This document shows positions 52,547-60,844 of a DNA stretch of 64,000 bases, piece by piece (within the stretch, counting starts at the first letter, position 1; each line of letters begins with the position of its first letter). The position numbers and the translations under genes are program-made. A model generated the notes under the pieces. It was not told the DNA's origin. It saw only the letters and a list, made by a program, of their open reading frames with translations, and did no database searches. Origin of the DNA: DASPKM01 sp035628135 (GTDB lineage Bacteria > Bacteroidota > Bacteroidia > Chitinophagales > Chitinophagaceae). The stretch covers positions 496,001 to 560,000 of the forward strand of contig DASPKM010000010.1 of assembly GCA_035628135.1 (NCBI GenBank), in the 5' to 3' direction.

Positions 52547-53537
52547 CGTTCAGCGTTTGCCACAACAGGTCTTTCAACTGTGGCAATCCCTTACCCGTTA
52601 CTGAAGAAATAAATATATGGGGAAGATGGGGAGGCAGTTCTTTCGAGATGGCTGCTTTCAATTCATCGTCCAGCATATCGCTTTTGCTTATGGCAATGAT
52701 GAATTGTTTGTGCAGCAGCTCAGGATTGTATTCTTTCAATTCCTTCAGCAATATTTCAAATTCCTGGCCATGATCTTTGCTGTCGGCGGGTATCAGGAAT
52801 AACAATATGGAGTTACGTTCAATATGCCGTAGAAAGCGGTGGCCCAACCCTTTTCCTTCCGCCGCGCCTTCGATGATGCCGGGCAGGTCGGCAATGCAAA
52901 ATGATTTGCCGTCGCGGTACTCCACCATACCGAGCTGCGGTGTAAGCGTGGTAAATGCGTAATCGGCGATCTTGGGTTTTGCCGCCGTCATAACAGAAAG
53001 CAATGTGGATTTGCCAGCGTTGGGAAAGCCTACGAGCCCCACGTCGGCCAGCACTTTCAGCTCGAGTATTTTCCATCCCTCTATGCCGGGCTCGCCGGGT
53101 TGCGCGTGTTCAGGGGCCTGGTTGGTAGCGGTGGCAAAGGCAGCATTGCCCAATCCGCCGCGGCCGCCTTTCATCCATATAAATTCCTGCCCATCCTCCA
53201 GTATTTCAGCTTCCTGCTTGCCGGTAGCTTCGTCTCTTGCAATGGTGCCGAGGGGTACGTCGATGTACACGTCTTTACCGCTGCGGCCGGTGCAATTATT
53301 GCCGCTGCCGCCTTCGCCGTTTTCGGCCAATACATTCTTATAATAGCGAAGGTGCAATAAGGTCCAAAGGTTTTTATTGCCGCGAAGGATGATGTGCCCA
53401 CCCCTTCCGCCGTCACCGCCATCGGGGCCCGCGGTGGGGTTGAACTTGGTGCGCATAAAGTGCTTGCTGCCCGCTCCACCGTGGCCGCTGCGGCAAAACA
53501 CACGTATATAATCTATGAAGTTTGTTTTTTCCGACAC
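52539..53537 (-). CDS. obg: GTPase Obg
   Basis: 332 residues from GTG 53537, the start that gives SEKTNFIDYIRVFCRSGHGG, as in the family. The glycine-rich Obg domain covers about 1-160 (GPDGGDGGRGGHIILRG). The G domain follows with G1 GFPNAGKSTLL, switch I (ADYAFTTLTP), G3 DLPGIIEGA and G4 (SKSDM). It ends near residue 332 without the long OCT domain, as in many Bacteroidota. It is an essential 50S-assembly and stress GTPase. It is convergent with the YbjQ-like gene, overlapping by 8 bp. Confidence 0.95.
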   Translation of the reverse strand: MSEKTNFIDYIRVFCRSGHGGAGSKHFMRTKFNPTAGPDGGDGGRGGHIILRGNKNLWTLLHLRYYKNVLAENGEGGSGNNCTGRSGKDVYIDVPLGTIARDEATGKQEAEILEDGQEFIWMKGGRGGLGNAAFATATNQAPEHAQPGEPGIEGWKILELKVLADVGLVGFPNAGKSTLLSVMTAAKPKIADYAFTTLTPQLGMVEYRDGKSFCIADLPGIIEGAAEGKGLGHRFLRHIERNSILLFLIPADSKDHGQEFEILLKELKEYNPELLHKQFIIAISKSDMLDDELKAAISKELPPHLPHIFISSVTGKGLPQLKDLLWQTLNAN

Positions 53538-53622
53538 CTGCTTTTCAGAATGAACTGCGAATGTACTGGAAAGTAAAAACTGAAAAGTCAAAAGTTAAAA
53601 GAGAAGATATGCGTGTGCCCGG

Positions 53623-53653
53623 TTGGGGTTTTGCAATATGGGCCTTACTTTTG
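53623..53653 (+). promoter_or_regulatory. Promoter of the small lipoprotein gene
   Basis: TTG (53623-53625) and TACTTTTG (53646-53653) with a 20-bp spacer; exact -7 match. The start near 53660 leaves about 10 nt before TTG 53671, supporting that unusual start codon. Confidence 0.6.
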
Positions 53654-53670
53654 GCGTTAACTGACAACCT

Positions 53671-54024
53671 TTGAAATATCCTGTACGATACATTTTCGCG
53701 TCTTGCCTGCTGGCTGTTGTTTTCCTCAGCCAGTGCAAAAAGGAAGAAGTGCCTATTCCTGTATGCATCCAGCAAAAAATAGATTCTATAAAATTGGCGC
53801 CCAGGTCCACTCCGCCTGTGCAGGTGCATGCATGGCTGTACCGTGGCATTAAAGTATACCTGGTCAGCGCCCCCGACACTACGCAGTTTGTAAGATTGTA
53901 TGATGAAACCTGCAATTTCATTTGTGCGCCGTCGGGCGGACCGACGGGTATAGGCGATAGCACCTGCACCGATTTTTACCAGGAAGCGCAGCACCTTTCG
54001 CTGATATGGCAGGACCAACGTTAA
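53671..54024 (+). CDS. Small lipoprotein of unknown function (TTG start)
   Basis: 117 residues. TTG 53671 gives MKYPVRYIFASCLLAVVFL and lipobox LSQC. The mature part has VHAWLYRGIKVYLV, then LYDETCNFICAPSGGPTGIG and GDSTCTDFYQEA, with four cysteines besides the lipid Cys (CNFIC and others). The pattern resembles small Bacteroidota lipoproteins of the DUF6970 type, but this is tentative. It is separated by 11 bp from the next lipoprotein gene, suggesting cotranscription. Confidence 0.65.
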   Translation: MKYPVRYIFASCLLAVVFLSQCKKEEVPIPVCIQQKIDSIKLAPRSTPPVQVHAWLYRGIKVYLVSAPDTTQFVRLYDETCNFICAPSGGPTGIGDSTCTDFYQEAQHLSLIWQDQR

Positions 54025-54035
54025 TCAATATACAG

Positions 54036-54734
54036 ATGAATAAATTTACAAGCCTGCTCCTGTTCCTTGCATTCAATTTTATTATCGGATGCAAGGGTCA
54101 ATCGGAACAAGAGCAAAAATTCGAAAAAAAACTATCCACGCTGTATGATGATTCAGAAATCTCGCTGGCTTCAAACACTGTAAGGAATAATAAGGGAAAA
54201 ACTTCTTACGAGTTCTCGGTAATGATAAAAAAGGAGGCCGGCAGCATCAGTCAAATGGTGGCCAATAATATGCAATCTTATCCGGCATATTTATTTTTCA
54301 ACGATACCATCTCTAAAACGCTGCCGTACGACTACGTAAATGTTACCATTAACGTGGATGGCGTCATTGGAAATAAAAAATATTCAATGAGGGACCTGGA
54401 AGAAGTAACCCGTTGCAGGGCCGCAGCCGATGGGTTTGCGCGGGCCATCAGGCAAAAGAACCACGATTCCCTGACCTTTTATATCGACAAGGCATCCAAC
54501 CTTCTTCCATTCTTATTAAAGGAATTGGACAGTGCAGAACAAATGAAGGGCCCTGTACAGGATTTTACGCTCGATGGTTTTACACTAACGCATGCCGGCA
54601 ACCACAGCATGGTCAATTACAATATGACATTGCTGCGCAGTGGCGCTTTTCAATATATGCAGGTTAACGTAAGGCCTGTAAACGATAAAGTGTACAATTA
54701 TAGGCTATCTCCGGTAATTGCTGGTAAACCCTGA
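54036..54734 (+). CDS. Lipoprotein of unknown function
   Basis: 232 residues from ATG 54036 (MNKFTSLLLFLAFNFIIGC gives the lipobox). The mature part is rich in charged residues near the start (QSEQEQKFEKKLSTLYDD), contains EVTRCRAAADGFARAIRQK, and ends in a beta-rich section (FQYMQVNVRPVNDKVYNYR). No family is recognised. It is convergent with paaY 34 bp away and lies outside the paa operon. Confidence 0.6.
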   Translation: MNKFTSLLLFLAFNFIIGCKGQSEQEQKFEKKLSTLYDDSEISLASNTVRNNKGKTSYEFSVMIKKEAGSISQMVANNMQSYPAYLFFNDTISKTLPYDYVNVTINVDGVIGNKKYSMRDLEEVTRCRAAADGFARAIRQKNHDSLTFYIDKASNLLPFLLKELDSAEQMKGPVQDFTLDGFTLTHAGNHSMVNYNMTLLRSGAFQYMQVNVRPVNDKVYNYRLSPVIAGKP

Positions 54735-54768
54735 ATTTTTATGTACAGATAAGTGTTGAAAATTGCCG

Positions 54769-55362
54769 CTACTTCCTCATTTCCTTCCATGTTTTGTATA
54801 AGGCTTCCTGCGAGGGACGGTCAGCATCTGGTTCCCGCAGCGGCGCGCATTCCGCCCAATATTGAAACATCTCCTGCGGAAGGGCCTGGTATAGTTTGGT
54901 ACCGTCGGTTTTCCATTGTATCATTTCATCGCTCACCTGTTCGATGATCTTACCAGGATTGCCCGCCACCAGGCTGCGCGCAGGTATTTTTTCATCAGCT
55001 TTAATAAAACTGAGTGCACCAACGATACATTCATCGCCCAGCTCAACATTGTCCATGATCACGCTGTTCATGCCCACCAGGCAATTGCTACCGATGATGG
55101 CCCCGTGTATAACCGCTCCATGCCCGATGTGCGCGCCTTGTTTCAACACCACGGTAATACCGGGAAACATATGAACGGTGCAATTCTCCTGCACATTGCA
55201 TCCATCTTCGATGATGATGCCACCCCAATCGCCGCGCAGGGCAGCGCCGGGACCTATGTACACATTTTTTCCAATGATAACGTTGCCGGTAACCGCGGCC
55301 TGCGGGTGTATGAACGATGATTCATGAACAACGGGCGTGAAGCCCTTGAAGGAATAGATCAT
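54769..55362 (-). CDS. paaY: Gamma-carbonic-anhydrase-like hexapeptide protein PaaY
   Basis: 197 residues from ATG 55362. Left-handed beta-helix repeats dominate (NVIIGKNVYIGPGAALRGD, GAHIGHGAVIHGAIIGSNC, MNSVIMDNVELGDECIVGA) with His residues for metal binding. PaaY is a thioesterase-like member of this fold that clears dead-end CoA esters formed during phenylacetate breakdown. It is the last gene of the paa run, 9 bp after paaI. Confidence 0.85.
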   Translation of the reverse strand: MIYSFKGFTPVVHESSFIHPQAAVTGNVIIGKNVYIGPGAALRGDWGGIIIEDGCNVQENCTVHMFPGITVVLKQGAHIGHGAVIHGAIIGSNCLVGMNSVIMDNVELGDECIVGALSFIKADEKIPARSLVAGNPGKIIEQVSDEMIQWKTDGTKLYQALPQEMFQYWAECAPLREPDADRPSQEALYKTWKEMRK

Positions 55363-55371
55363 GTGCAATTT

Positions 55372-55791
55372 TTAAACATCCCAGTTCTTGTCTTTGCGGT
55401 ACACCATGCCCTTAAATAGGGCCACCAGTTCACCGGATTCCCTTTCTACCCGCACATCGTACACGCCGATGCGGTTGGAGCAACTTTTTTCTTCGGCTAT
55501 TGCAATCAGCACATCGCCAACGTGCAAGGCCCGTAAATGAGAAATGGAGGTTTCGATCGACACGGCCTGCCGCCCATGGCTGTTGCAGGCAAATGCCAGC
55601 GCGCTGTCGGCAAATGAATAGCTGATGCCTCCGTGCGCAATGCCGAAGCCATTGCACATTTCGGGACGTATCACCATCTTTAATTTGCATGTGCCCTCGC
55701 CTTCTCCCAACCGTTCAACGCCCAGCCATTGCGAGAACAGGTCCTTGCTCATCATGCGGTCTACAACCCTGGTTGCGGTGGATTTTTCCAT
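55372..55791 (-). CDS. paaI: Hotdog-fold phenylacetyl-CoA thioesterase PaaI
   Basis: 139 residues, the usual length. The hotdog helix is GFGIAHGGISYSFADSALAFAC with Asp/His positions of PaaI. LRALHVGDVLIAIAEE and RIGVYDVRVERESGELVALFKG complete the fold. It hydrolyses ring-hydroxylated phenylacetyl-CoA esters, protecting the CoA pool when the pathway stalls. The gene lies 5 bp after paaG and 9 bp before paaY. Confidence 0.88.
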   Translation of the reverse strand: MEKSTATRVVDRMMSKDLFSQWLGVERLGEGEGTCKLKMVIRPEMCNGFGIAHGGISYSFADSALAFACNSHGRQAVSIETSISHLRALHVGDVLIAIAEEKSCSNRIGVYDVRVERESGELVALFKGMVYRKDKNWDV

Positions 55792-55796
55792 AAAAG

Positions 55797-56573
55797 TTAT
55801 TCTCCTTTAAATACGGGTGAACGTTTTTCAAGGAAGGCGGCCACACCTTCTTTGTAATCATGCGTATGCGCGGCGCGGTTTTGCAGGATGTCTTCGTCCT
55901 GCAGTTGATTTTCGAAATTGTTGTTGAACGACAATTGCAAAGCTTCTTTGGTAAATGCCAATCCGCGAGTGGGCATTTGCGCAAGCGTGAATGCGATCTT
56001 CGCGGCTTCATCTGCAAACGATGCATCGGGAAATACTTTATAGATCATACCTATGCGCTCCGCCTCCGTGGCAGGCACCTTATCGCCCAGCATCATGAGC
56101 GCGGATGCTTTTTGCCATCCGATCAATCGTGGCAATGTATGCGTGCCGCCGCTGTCGGGTATGAGCCCGATCTTTGAAAATGCCTGGATGAACGATGCTG
56201 ATTCCGAGGCCACTGCTATATCGCAGCACAGCGCAATGTTTGCTCCGGCGCCTGCAGCTACGCCATTCACCGCCGCCACTACCGGTTTTTGCAAGGAGCG
56301 TATGCGCATCACAATGGGATTGTAGTGCTCTGAAAGAATTACGTCGAAGCCGGGACCGTCGGGGTCGGCTACTTCGGCAAGGTCCTGTCCGGCGCAAAAT
56401 CCTTTTCCTGCACCGGTAATGTGCACGGCCCGCACCGCGTTATCATTTCCACACTGGTCGAGCACTTCCTGCAACAGCAGGGCCATTTCGCGGTTGAAGG
56501 AGTTGAGCTTGTCGGGGCGGTTGAGCGTGATAAAACCAACGCCTTTATCGATATTGAGTAATATGGAAGACAT
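55797..56573 (-). CDS. paaG: Enoyl-CoA hydratase/isomerase family protein, PaaG-like
   Basis: 258 residues with the crotonase fold: ITLNRPDKLNSFNREM, HITGAGKGFCAGQDLAEVAD, AAVNGVAAGAGANIALCCDI (oxyanion loop) and FSKIGLIPDSGGTHTLPRL, where the Asp is the isomerase-type catalytic residue. PaaG converts the ring epoxide of phenylacetyl-CoA to the oxepin. PaaF-like hydratases are related, but this position and motif favour PaaG. A 104-bp spacer with a GTTACC/GGTAAC pair separates it from paaD. Confidence 0.82.
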   Translation of the reverse strand: MSSILLNIDKGVGFITLNRPDKLNSFNREMALLLQEVLDQCGNDNAVRAVHITGAGKGFCAGQDLAEVADPDGPGFDVILSEHYNPIVMRIRSLQKPVVAAVNGVAAGAGANIALCCDIAVASESASFIQAFSKIGLIPDSGGTHTLPRLIGWQKASALMMLGDKVPATEAERIGMIYKVFPDASFADEAAKIAFTLAQMPTRGLAFTKEALQLSFNNNFENQLQDEDILQNRAAHTHDYKEGVAAFLEKRSPVFKGE

Positions 56574-56677
56574 AGCGTAAAGTTACGGTTAAGCATTACG
56601 GTTAGTGGTTACGTTGAGCTGATAGTTACCTAGAAACAACCTCGCAACGGGTAACTCATAAGCCGCGGTATAATTTA

Positions 56678-57184
56678 TTAATGACATTTAAAATAATCGA
56701 ACGGCTCCTGGCAATCATTGCATTTGTATAAGGCCTTGCAGGCAGTAGACCCAAAACGGCTGATCATTACCGTGTGATACGAATTGCAGCGCGGGCATTG
56801 CACCGATTCATCTTCCTGGAAAAGATCGGGATGGCATACCTGCTGCCCCGGGTTGGGCGGCGCAATGCCGTATGCTTTCAACTTTTGCTTTCCTGCCTCG
56901 CTCATCCAATCGGTTGTCCATACGGGCGAGAGCACGGATCTTACCTGTATGTTCTTGTATCCATGTTCCAGCAGCTTGAGCCTTATGTTCATGCTGATCA
57001 CATCCATGGCCGGGCATCCGGTGTAGGTGGGCGTGATGGTTACCATTATTTCATTGCCCGGTTTTACTTCTACATTGCGCACGATGCCCAGGTCGGTAAT
57101 AGACAATACTGGCACTTCGGGATCGTATACCTCACCGAGCAATTGCCATATCGATTGGGCTTGTATGGTTTCAGTCTTCGTCAT
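56678..57184 (-). CDS. paaD: Phenylacetyl-CoA epoxidase subunit PaaD
   Basis: 168 residues from ATG 57184. It has a MIP18/DUF59-type domain (LLGEVYDPEVPVLSITDLGIV, PTYTGCPAMDVISMNI) and a C-terminal zinc ribbon with CPRCNSYHT and CNDCQEPFDYFKC. PaaD helps mature iron centres of the epoxidase and is not part of the catalytic complex. The paaC stop and this start overlap by 1 nt (TAATG), indicating coupling. The long upstream open frame was rejected. Confidence 0.92.
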   Translation of the reverse strand: MTKTETIQAQSIWQLLGEVYDPEVPVLSITDLGIVRNVEVKPGNEIMVTITPTYTGCPAMDVISMNIRLKLLEHGYKNIQVRSVLSPVWTTDWMSEAGKQKLKAYGIAPPNPGQQVCHPDLFQEDESVQCPRCNSYHTVMISRFGSTACKALYKCNDCQEPFDYFKCH

Positions 57185-57966
57185 TACCAGGTTGAACCGG
57201 GATAAGCTCTTTGTAAAAATTGCATTTCTGCCAGTATGTAACCGAGGTGTTCGGTGTGGCGGCCTTCTTTCCCCCCGGTTTGCATCCAGGCCTTGTCCAG
57301 CTTTGCATCTGTGCCAGCTAAGGTGGCTTCGGATAAAACCGCCGTTACTTTTTCCTGCCACAACGGTTGTATAATTGCAAGGTCTACGCTGATGCCTTCT
57401 TTTACCAATTGCGTTTCGAATGCAGCGGGTTGCGTCAATTCGCCGGTAAATTTCCAAAGGTCGTTCAACGCATGTTGCATTCTGTTATGGCTTTCTTCGG
57501 TGCCATCGCCCAAACGGATCACCCATTCCGCGCTCCAACGCAAATGATAAGTAACTTCTTTCAATGCTTTGGCGGCAATGGATGCCAGCATTTCGTCTTT
57601 GCTGTGCTGCAACTGGCCGTACAAATAGAATTGATAAGCGCTGAAAAAGAATTGCCGCAAAATGGTAGCGCCCCAATCGCCATTGGGTTGTTCAACCAGC
57701 AGGCAATTCCTGAATTCATGGGCGTCGCGCAGGTAGGCCAGCGTATCTTCTGAAACCACATCTGTCGACAATGATCGATCGCCTTCCTGCATTTGTGCGG
57801 CGTATTGATAAAAATTCCTTGCCTGCCCAATCAGGTCCAGGGCGATATTGGAAATGGCGATATCCTGTTCCAATATCGGCCCGTGTCCTGTCCATTCGCT
57901 GTTGCGATGGCCGAGGATGAGGGCATTGTCTGCCAGGTGAACTGTATATTTAAAAAGATCGGTCAT
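57184..57966 (-). CDS. paaC: Phenylacetyl-CoA epoxidase subunit PaaC
   Basis: 260 residues with the PaaC ferritin-like helices: LADNALILGHRNSEWTGHGP, ALDLIGQARNFYQYAA, ALKEVTYHLRWSAEWVIRLG. PaaC is the structural partner of the catalytic PaaA in the multicomponent monooxygenase that epoxidises phenylacetyl-CoA. It lacks the full set of iron ligands, as is usual. It lies 40 bp after paaB. Confidence 0.94.
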   Translation of the reverse strand: MTDLFKYTVHLADNALILGHRNSEWTGHGPILEQDIAISNIALDLIGQARNFYQYAAQMQEGDRSLSTDVVSEDTLAYLRDAHEFRNCLLVEQPNGDWGATILRQFFFSAYQFYLYGQLQHSKDEMLASIAAKALKEVTYHLRWSAEWVIRLGDGTEESHNRMQHALNDLWKFTGELTQPAAFETQLVKEGISVDLAIIQPLWQEKVTAVLSEATLAGTDAKLDKAWMQTGGKEGRHTEHLGYILAEMQFLQRAYPGSTW

Positions 57967-58006
57967 GAATAATCATCTTATCTCTTTATCTCTTTCCTCT
58001 TATCCT

Positions 58007-58291
58007 TTACATATGTTTCAATTCGTCCGGCAAATCGTAAAATGTCGGATGCCTGTAAACCTTATCGTTCATCGGATCATAAAATGCGGGCGCTTCATCG
58101 GGATTGGACGCATGAATGTATTTGCTCTCCACTACCCAAATGCTTACGCCTTCCTGCCGGCGTGTATATACATCCCTTGCATTTTCAATTGCCATTTGCG
58201 CGTCTGCGGCGTGCAGGCTGCCCACGTGTTTGTGGTCGAGGCCCTGCTTGCTGCGGATGAACACTTCCCAAAGTGGCCAATCGTTGCTCAT
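58007..58291 (-). CDS. paaB: Phenylacetyl-CoA epoxidase subunit PaaB
   Basis: 94 residues, normal for PaaB. LWEVFIRSKQGLDHKHVGSLH and ALENARDVYTRRQEGVSIWV, here with AADAQMAIENARDVYTRR, identify it. PaaB links PaaA and PaaC dimers. Its ATG (58291) directly touches the AT-rich left arm of the inserted repeat, so its native upstream sequence has been replaced. Confidence 0.93.
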   Translation of the reverse strand: MSNDWPLWEVFIRSKQGLDHKHVGSLHAADAQMAIENARDVYTRRQEGVSIWVVESKYIHASNPDEAPAFYDPMNDKVYRHPTFYDLPDELKHM

Positions 58292-58755
58292 TATTAATTA
58301 TTAATTATTTATTATTAATTATTGTTTTGCTGTTCCTGGCTGAATGCAAATACTTAATATAGGAATTCAGTTCGAACAAACATTGCTTGTAATTCAGATT
58401 AGCTTCTTTAAGTATTTTTTGGTAATAAACCCTTCATCAAAGCTTGTTATTATATGATCCATTGTTTGTGCCAGAGAACCTCGGGCCTGCCTGCAAAATT
58501 GAATGTTCTCTTGATAGTGAAATCTACCAAACCCTTCTGCGATATTTGCAGTAATCGACCTGCTTGATTCCAGTACTTGTGACTTTAGCCTATATTCTTC
58601 AGTTTTAGGATAATGGTTGTTCACTATTGTTGATATTAGTTTTCGAAACGCTCTGCAAGTTTTATAAACAGGCAAATCGTAAAAATGATCGTAGGTTGCC
58701 ATTTACCACAGGATAAGAAACACGCAATAATCAATAATTATTAATCAATAATCAT
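58291..58755 (-). mobile_element. Candidate IVS-type element: four-helix gene between AT-rich inverted arms
   Basis: Left arm 58292-58324 ends ATTATTAATTATTG. The right arm (58725-58755) read in reverse ends in nearly the same word (about 12 of 13 matches). Between the arms lies one four-helix-bundle gene. The unit fills the entire 465-bp gap between paaA and paaB, two genes that are normally adjacent. The same arms, without a gene, occur at 39641-39742. Transposition is inferred, not shown. TCAT occurs at both outer ends and could be a short target duplication or chance. Confidence 0.5.
58394..58702 (-). CDS. Four-helix-bundle protein (23S rRNA IVS / S23 type)
   Basis: 102 residues with the family pattern YDLPVYKTCRAFRKLI, LKSQVLESSRSITANIAEGFGR, and QARGSLAQTMDHIITS. 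Relatives are encoded in intervening sequences of 23S rRNA genes, as free genes in Bacteroidota, and as Avd accessory proteins of diversity-generating retroelements; the biochemical role is unsettled. It is transcribed in the paa direction but is unrelated to phenylacetate use. AT-rich inverted repeats flank it, suggesting insertion. No reverse transcriptase is present in this window. Confidence 0.9.
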   Translation of the reverse strand: MATYDHFYDLPVYKTCRAFRKLISTIVNNHYPKTEEYRLKSQVLESSRSITANIAEGFGRFHYQENIQFCRQARGSLAQTMDHIITSFDEGFITKKYLKKLI

Positions 58756-58756
58756 C

Positions 58757-59701
58757 CTAAGCAACCTGTCTTTCTTTACCGGCCCTTTTTGCCGCATACG
58801 CCACTGCCGCCTCCCTCACCCACGCGCCGGCTTCATGTGCTTTCACTCTGGCGGCCAGCCGCTCACGGTTGCAGGGGCCATTGCCATTTACCACGTTCCA
58901 GAACTCTTCCCAATCAATAGCGCCGAAATCATAATGTCCTCTTTCTTCGTTCCATTTCAAATCGGGATCGGGTAGGGTCATGCCCAAAATTTTTACCTGC
59001 TCCGCGCAAACGTCGATGAACTTCTGGCGCAATTCATCGTTGGTAAATCTTTTTATTTTCCATTTCATGCTTTGCGCCGTGTGCGGCGATGCATCGTCGT
59101 TAGGCCCAAACATCATCACACTCGGCCACCACCAACGGTTGATGGCGTCCTGGCACATCCTGCGCTGCGCTGCTGTGCCCTTGCTAAGCACCAATAAAAT
59201 CTCGAATCCCTGGCGCTGGTGAAAGCTTTCTTCCTTGCAAATGCGCACCATCGCCCTTGCATATGGACCGTAGGAGGCCCGGCACAGCGGCACCTGGTTC
59301 ATAATGGCTGCACCATCTACCAGCCAGCCTATTGCACCGATATCCGCCCACGAAATGGTAGGATAGTTGAAGATGGATGAATATTTTGCCTTGCCCGTAT
59401 GCAGTTGATTGAGCATTTCGTCGCGGCCGATGCCCATGGTTTCCGCGGCGGAATACAGGTACAGCCCATGCCCTGCTTCGTCCTGCACCTTGGCCAATAA
59501 AATAGCCTTGCGCTTGAGCGTCGGGGCGCGGGTGATCCAGTTGCCCTCGGGCAGCATGCCCACGATTTCGCTGTGTGCGTGCTGGCTTATCTGGCGTATC
59601 AGGGTCTGGCGATACTTATCAGGCATCCAATCCTTGGGCTCTATCCTGATCTCCTGGTCGATCTTGTCCTGGAACAATTGTTCCATATCCTGCACCTGCA
59701 T
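58757..59701 (-). CDS. paaA: Phenylacetyl-CoA epoxidase catalytic subunit PaaA
   Basis: 314 residues from ATG 59701; ATG 59686 (MEQLFQDKID) is also possible. Core motifs are RIEPKDWMPDKYRQTLIRQI, HAHSEIVGMLPEGNW, AKVQDEAGHGLYLYSAAETMG (diiron ligands Glu/His), and KEESFHQRQGFEIL. PaaA holds the diiron site that inserts oxygen into the ring of phenylacetyl-CoA. A promoter with a TetR-type operator lies just upstream, so paaA starts a separate transcription unit after tetR-paaE. Confidence 0.96.
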   Translation of the reverse strand: MQVQDMEQLFQDKIDQEIRIEPKDWMPDKYRQTLIRQISQHAHSEIVGMLPEGNWITRAPTLKRKAILLAKVQDEAGHGLYLYSAAETMGIGRDEMLNQLHTGKAKYSSIFNYPTISWADIGAIGWLVDGAAIMNQVPLCRASYGPYARAMVRICKEESFHQRQGFEILLVLSKGTAAQRRMCQDAINRWWWPSVMMFGPNDDASPHTAQSMKWKIKRFTNDELRQKFIDVCAEQVKILGMTLPDPDLKWNEERGHYDFGAIDWEEFWNVVNGNGPCNRERLAARVKAHEAGAWVREAAVAYAAKRAGKERQVA

Positions 59702-59718
59702 AGTTGAATATTTGATTA

Positions 59719-59750
59719 CAAATCTAACAAATACTAACAAGTGTTAGTAT
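59719..59750 (-). promoter_or_regulatory. paaA promoter with TetR-type operator
   Basis: The -7 box TAGATTTG (minus; 59719-59726) is an exact TAnnTTTG. Directly upstream lies ATACTAAC-AAGT-GTTAGTAT (59731-59750) with perfect 8-bp arms, covering the space between -33 and -7, where a repressor would block polymerase. The same palindrome core is in front of the tetR gene. Confidence 0.75.
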
Positions 59751-59764
59751 AAATGATGAATATT

Positions 59765-60844
59765 TTAACGTACATCGAAATCCACTACTACTTTAGGCGT
59801 TTTGGGGTGCGATTGACAGGTGAGTATGAAGCCCTGCTCAATCTCATCTTCCTCCAGCCCATAATTTACTTCCATTTCCACCTGGCCTTCAATCAATTTA
59901 GCGCGGCAGGTGCAGCATACCCCGCCCTTGCAGGCATAGGGAAGGTCGGCGCCCTGGGCCAGTGCCGCATCCAGTATGCTCAGCCCCTGGTTGCCCAGCT
60001 CAAAATCAAACAGCACGCCGTCGAGCTTAACGCTGATGCTGCTCTTAGGCCCTTCATCTTTTTTTGCTACGCGCGTCGGCGCCGCTACCGAGGATTTTTC
60101 TCCCGGGATGGTGAACAGCTCAAAATGAATACGGCTTTTATCGATGCCTTGCTTTTCTAAAAAATCCTTAACGCAAAAGATCATTTGCTCCGGCCCGCAT
60201 AAAAAGAATTCGTCTGCTTTGCGTATGTCGATGAGCCGTGTAAACAAAACATCACATTTCTTTTCATCGATCCTTCCATAATAGATCGGTGCATCTGGTT
60301 GTTCCCTGCTCAGGATATGATGCAGGGTAAAACGGTTCATGAATTTATTTTTCAGCGCTTCCAGCTCTTCTTTGAAAATAATGGACGACCGGGTGCGGTT
60401 GCCATAAAATAAAGTGAAGCTGCTGCGCGGCTCGGTGCGCAAGGTGGTATTGATGATGGACAAGATAGGCGTGATGCCGCTACCTGCCGCAATGGCCACA
60501 TAATGTTTTTGCTGTTGCGGGTTCAGGGGCGTATTGAACTTTCCCACGGGGGGCATTACTTCCAGCACATCGCCCTTGCGCAATTTTTTATTAGCATAAG
60601 TAGAAAACAATCCGCCGTTTACCTCTTTGATGGCCACTCTCCATTCGTGGTCGAGCGGGCTGCTGCAGAGCGAATAGGTCCTGCGCACTTCTTCGCCGTT
60701 CAGGTTAGTGCGCATGGTAAGGCTCTGCCCTTGCTGAAAGCTGAAAGTGTTTTTCAGTTCATCGGGCACATCGAACGCCAGTGAAACGCAATCGTCAGTT
60801 TCCTGCCGCACTTCTTTTATAGTAAGGGGATGGAAATGGATCAT
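59765..60844 (-). CDS. paaE: Phenylacetyl-CoA epoxidase reductase PaaE
   Basis: 359 residues. The FAD domain has RRTYSLCSSPLDHEWRVAIK, the NAD domain has AIAAGSGITPILSIINT and FFLCGPEQMIF, and the C-terminal plant-type ferredoxin domain has YACKGGVCCTCRAK plus a later Cys (ILTCQSHP) for the 2Fe-2S cluster. PaaE passes electrons from NADPH to PaaA. It follows tetR with an ATGA overlap, so repressor and reductase are coupled, whereas the usual order is paaA-B-C-D-E. Confidence 0.95.
   Translation of the reverse strand: MIHFHPLTIKEVRQETDDCVSLAFDVPDELKNTFSFQQGQSLTMRTNLNGEEVRRTYSLCSSPLDHEWRVAIKEVNGGLFSTYANKKLRKGDVLEVMPPVGKFNTPLNPQQQKHYVAIAAGSGITPILSIINTTLRTEPRSSFTLFYGNRTRSSIIFKEELEALKNKFMNRFTLHHILSREQPDAPIYYGRIDEKKCDVLFTRLIDIRKADEFFLCGPEQMIFCVKDFLEKQGIDKSRIHFELFTIPGEKSSVAAPTRVAKKDEGPKSSISVKLDGVLFDFELGNQGLSILDAALAQGADLPYACKGGVCCTCRAKLIEGQVEMEVNYGLEEDEIEQGFILTCQSHPKTPKVVVDFDVR

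Noticed and set aside
56574..56677. Third TetR operator between paaD and paaG
   Set aside because: The repeated TTACGGTTA words and the GTTACC/GGTAAC pair do not match TACTAAC-N4-GTTAGTA.
58291..58755. CRISPR array or diversity-generating retroelement
   Set aside because: The AT-rich arms are not regularly spaced direct repeats, and no cas gene, reverse transcriptase or template/variable repeat pair was seen, although the four-helix protein is related to Avd.
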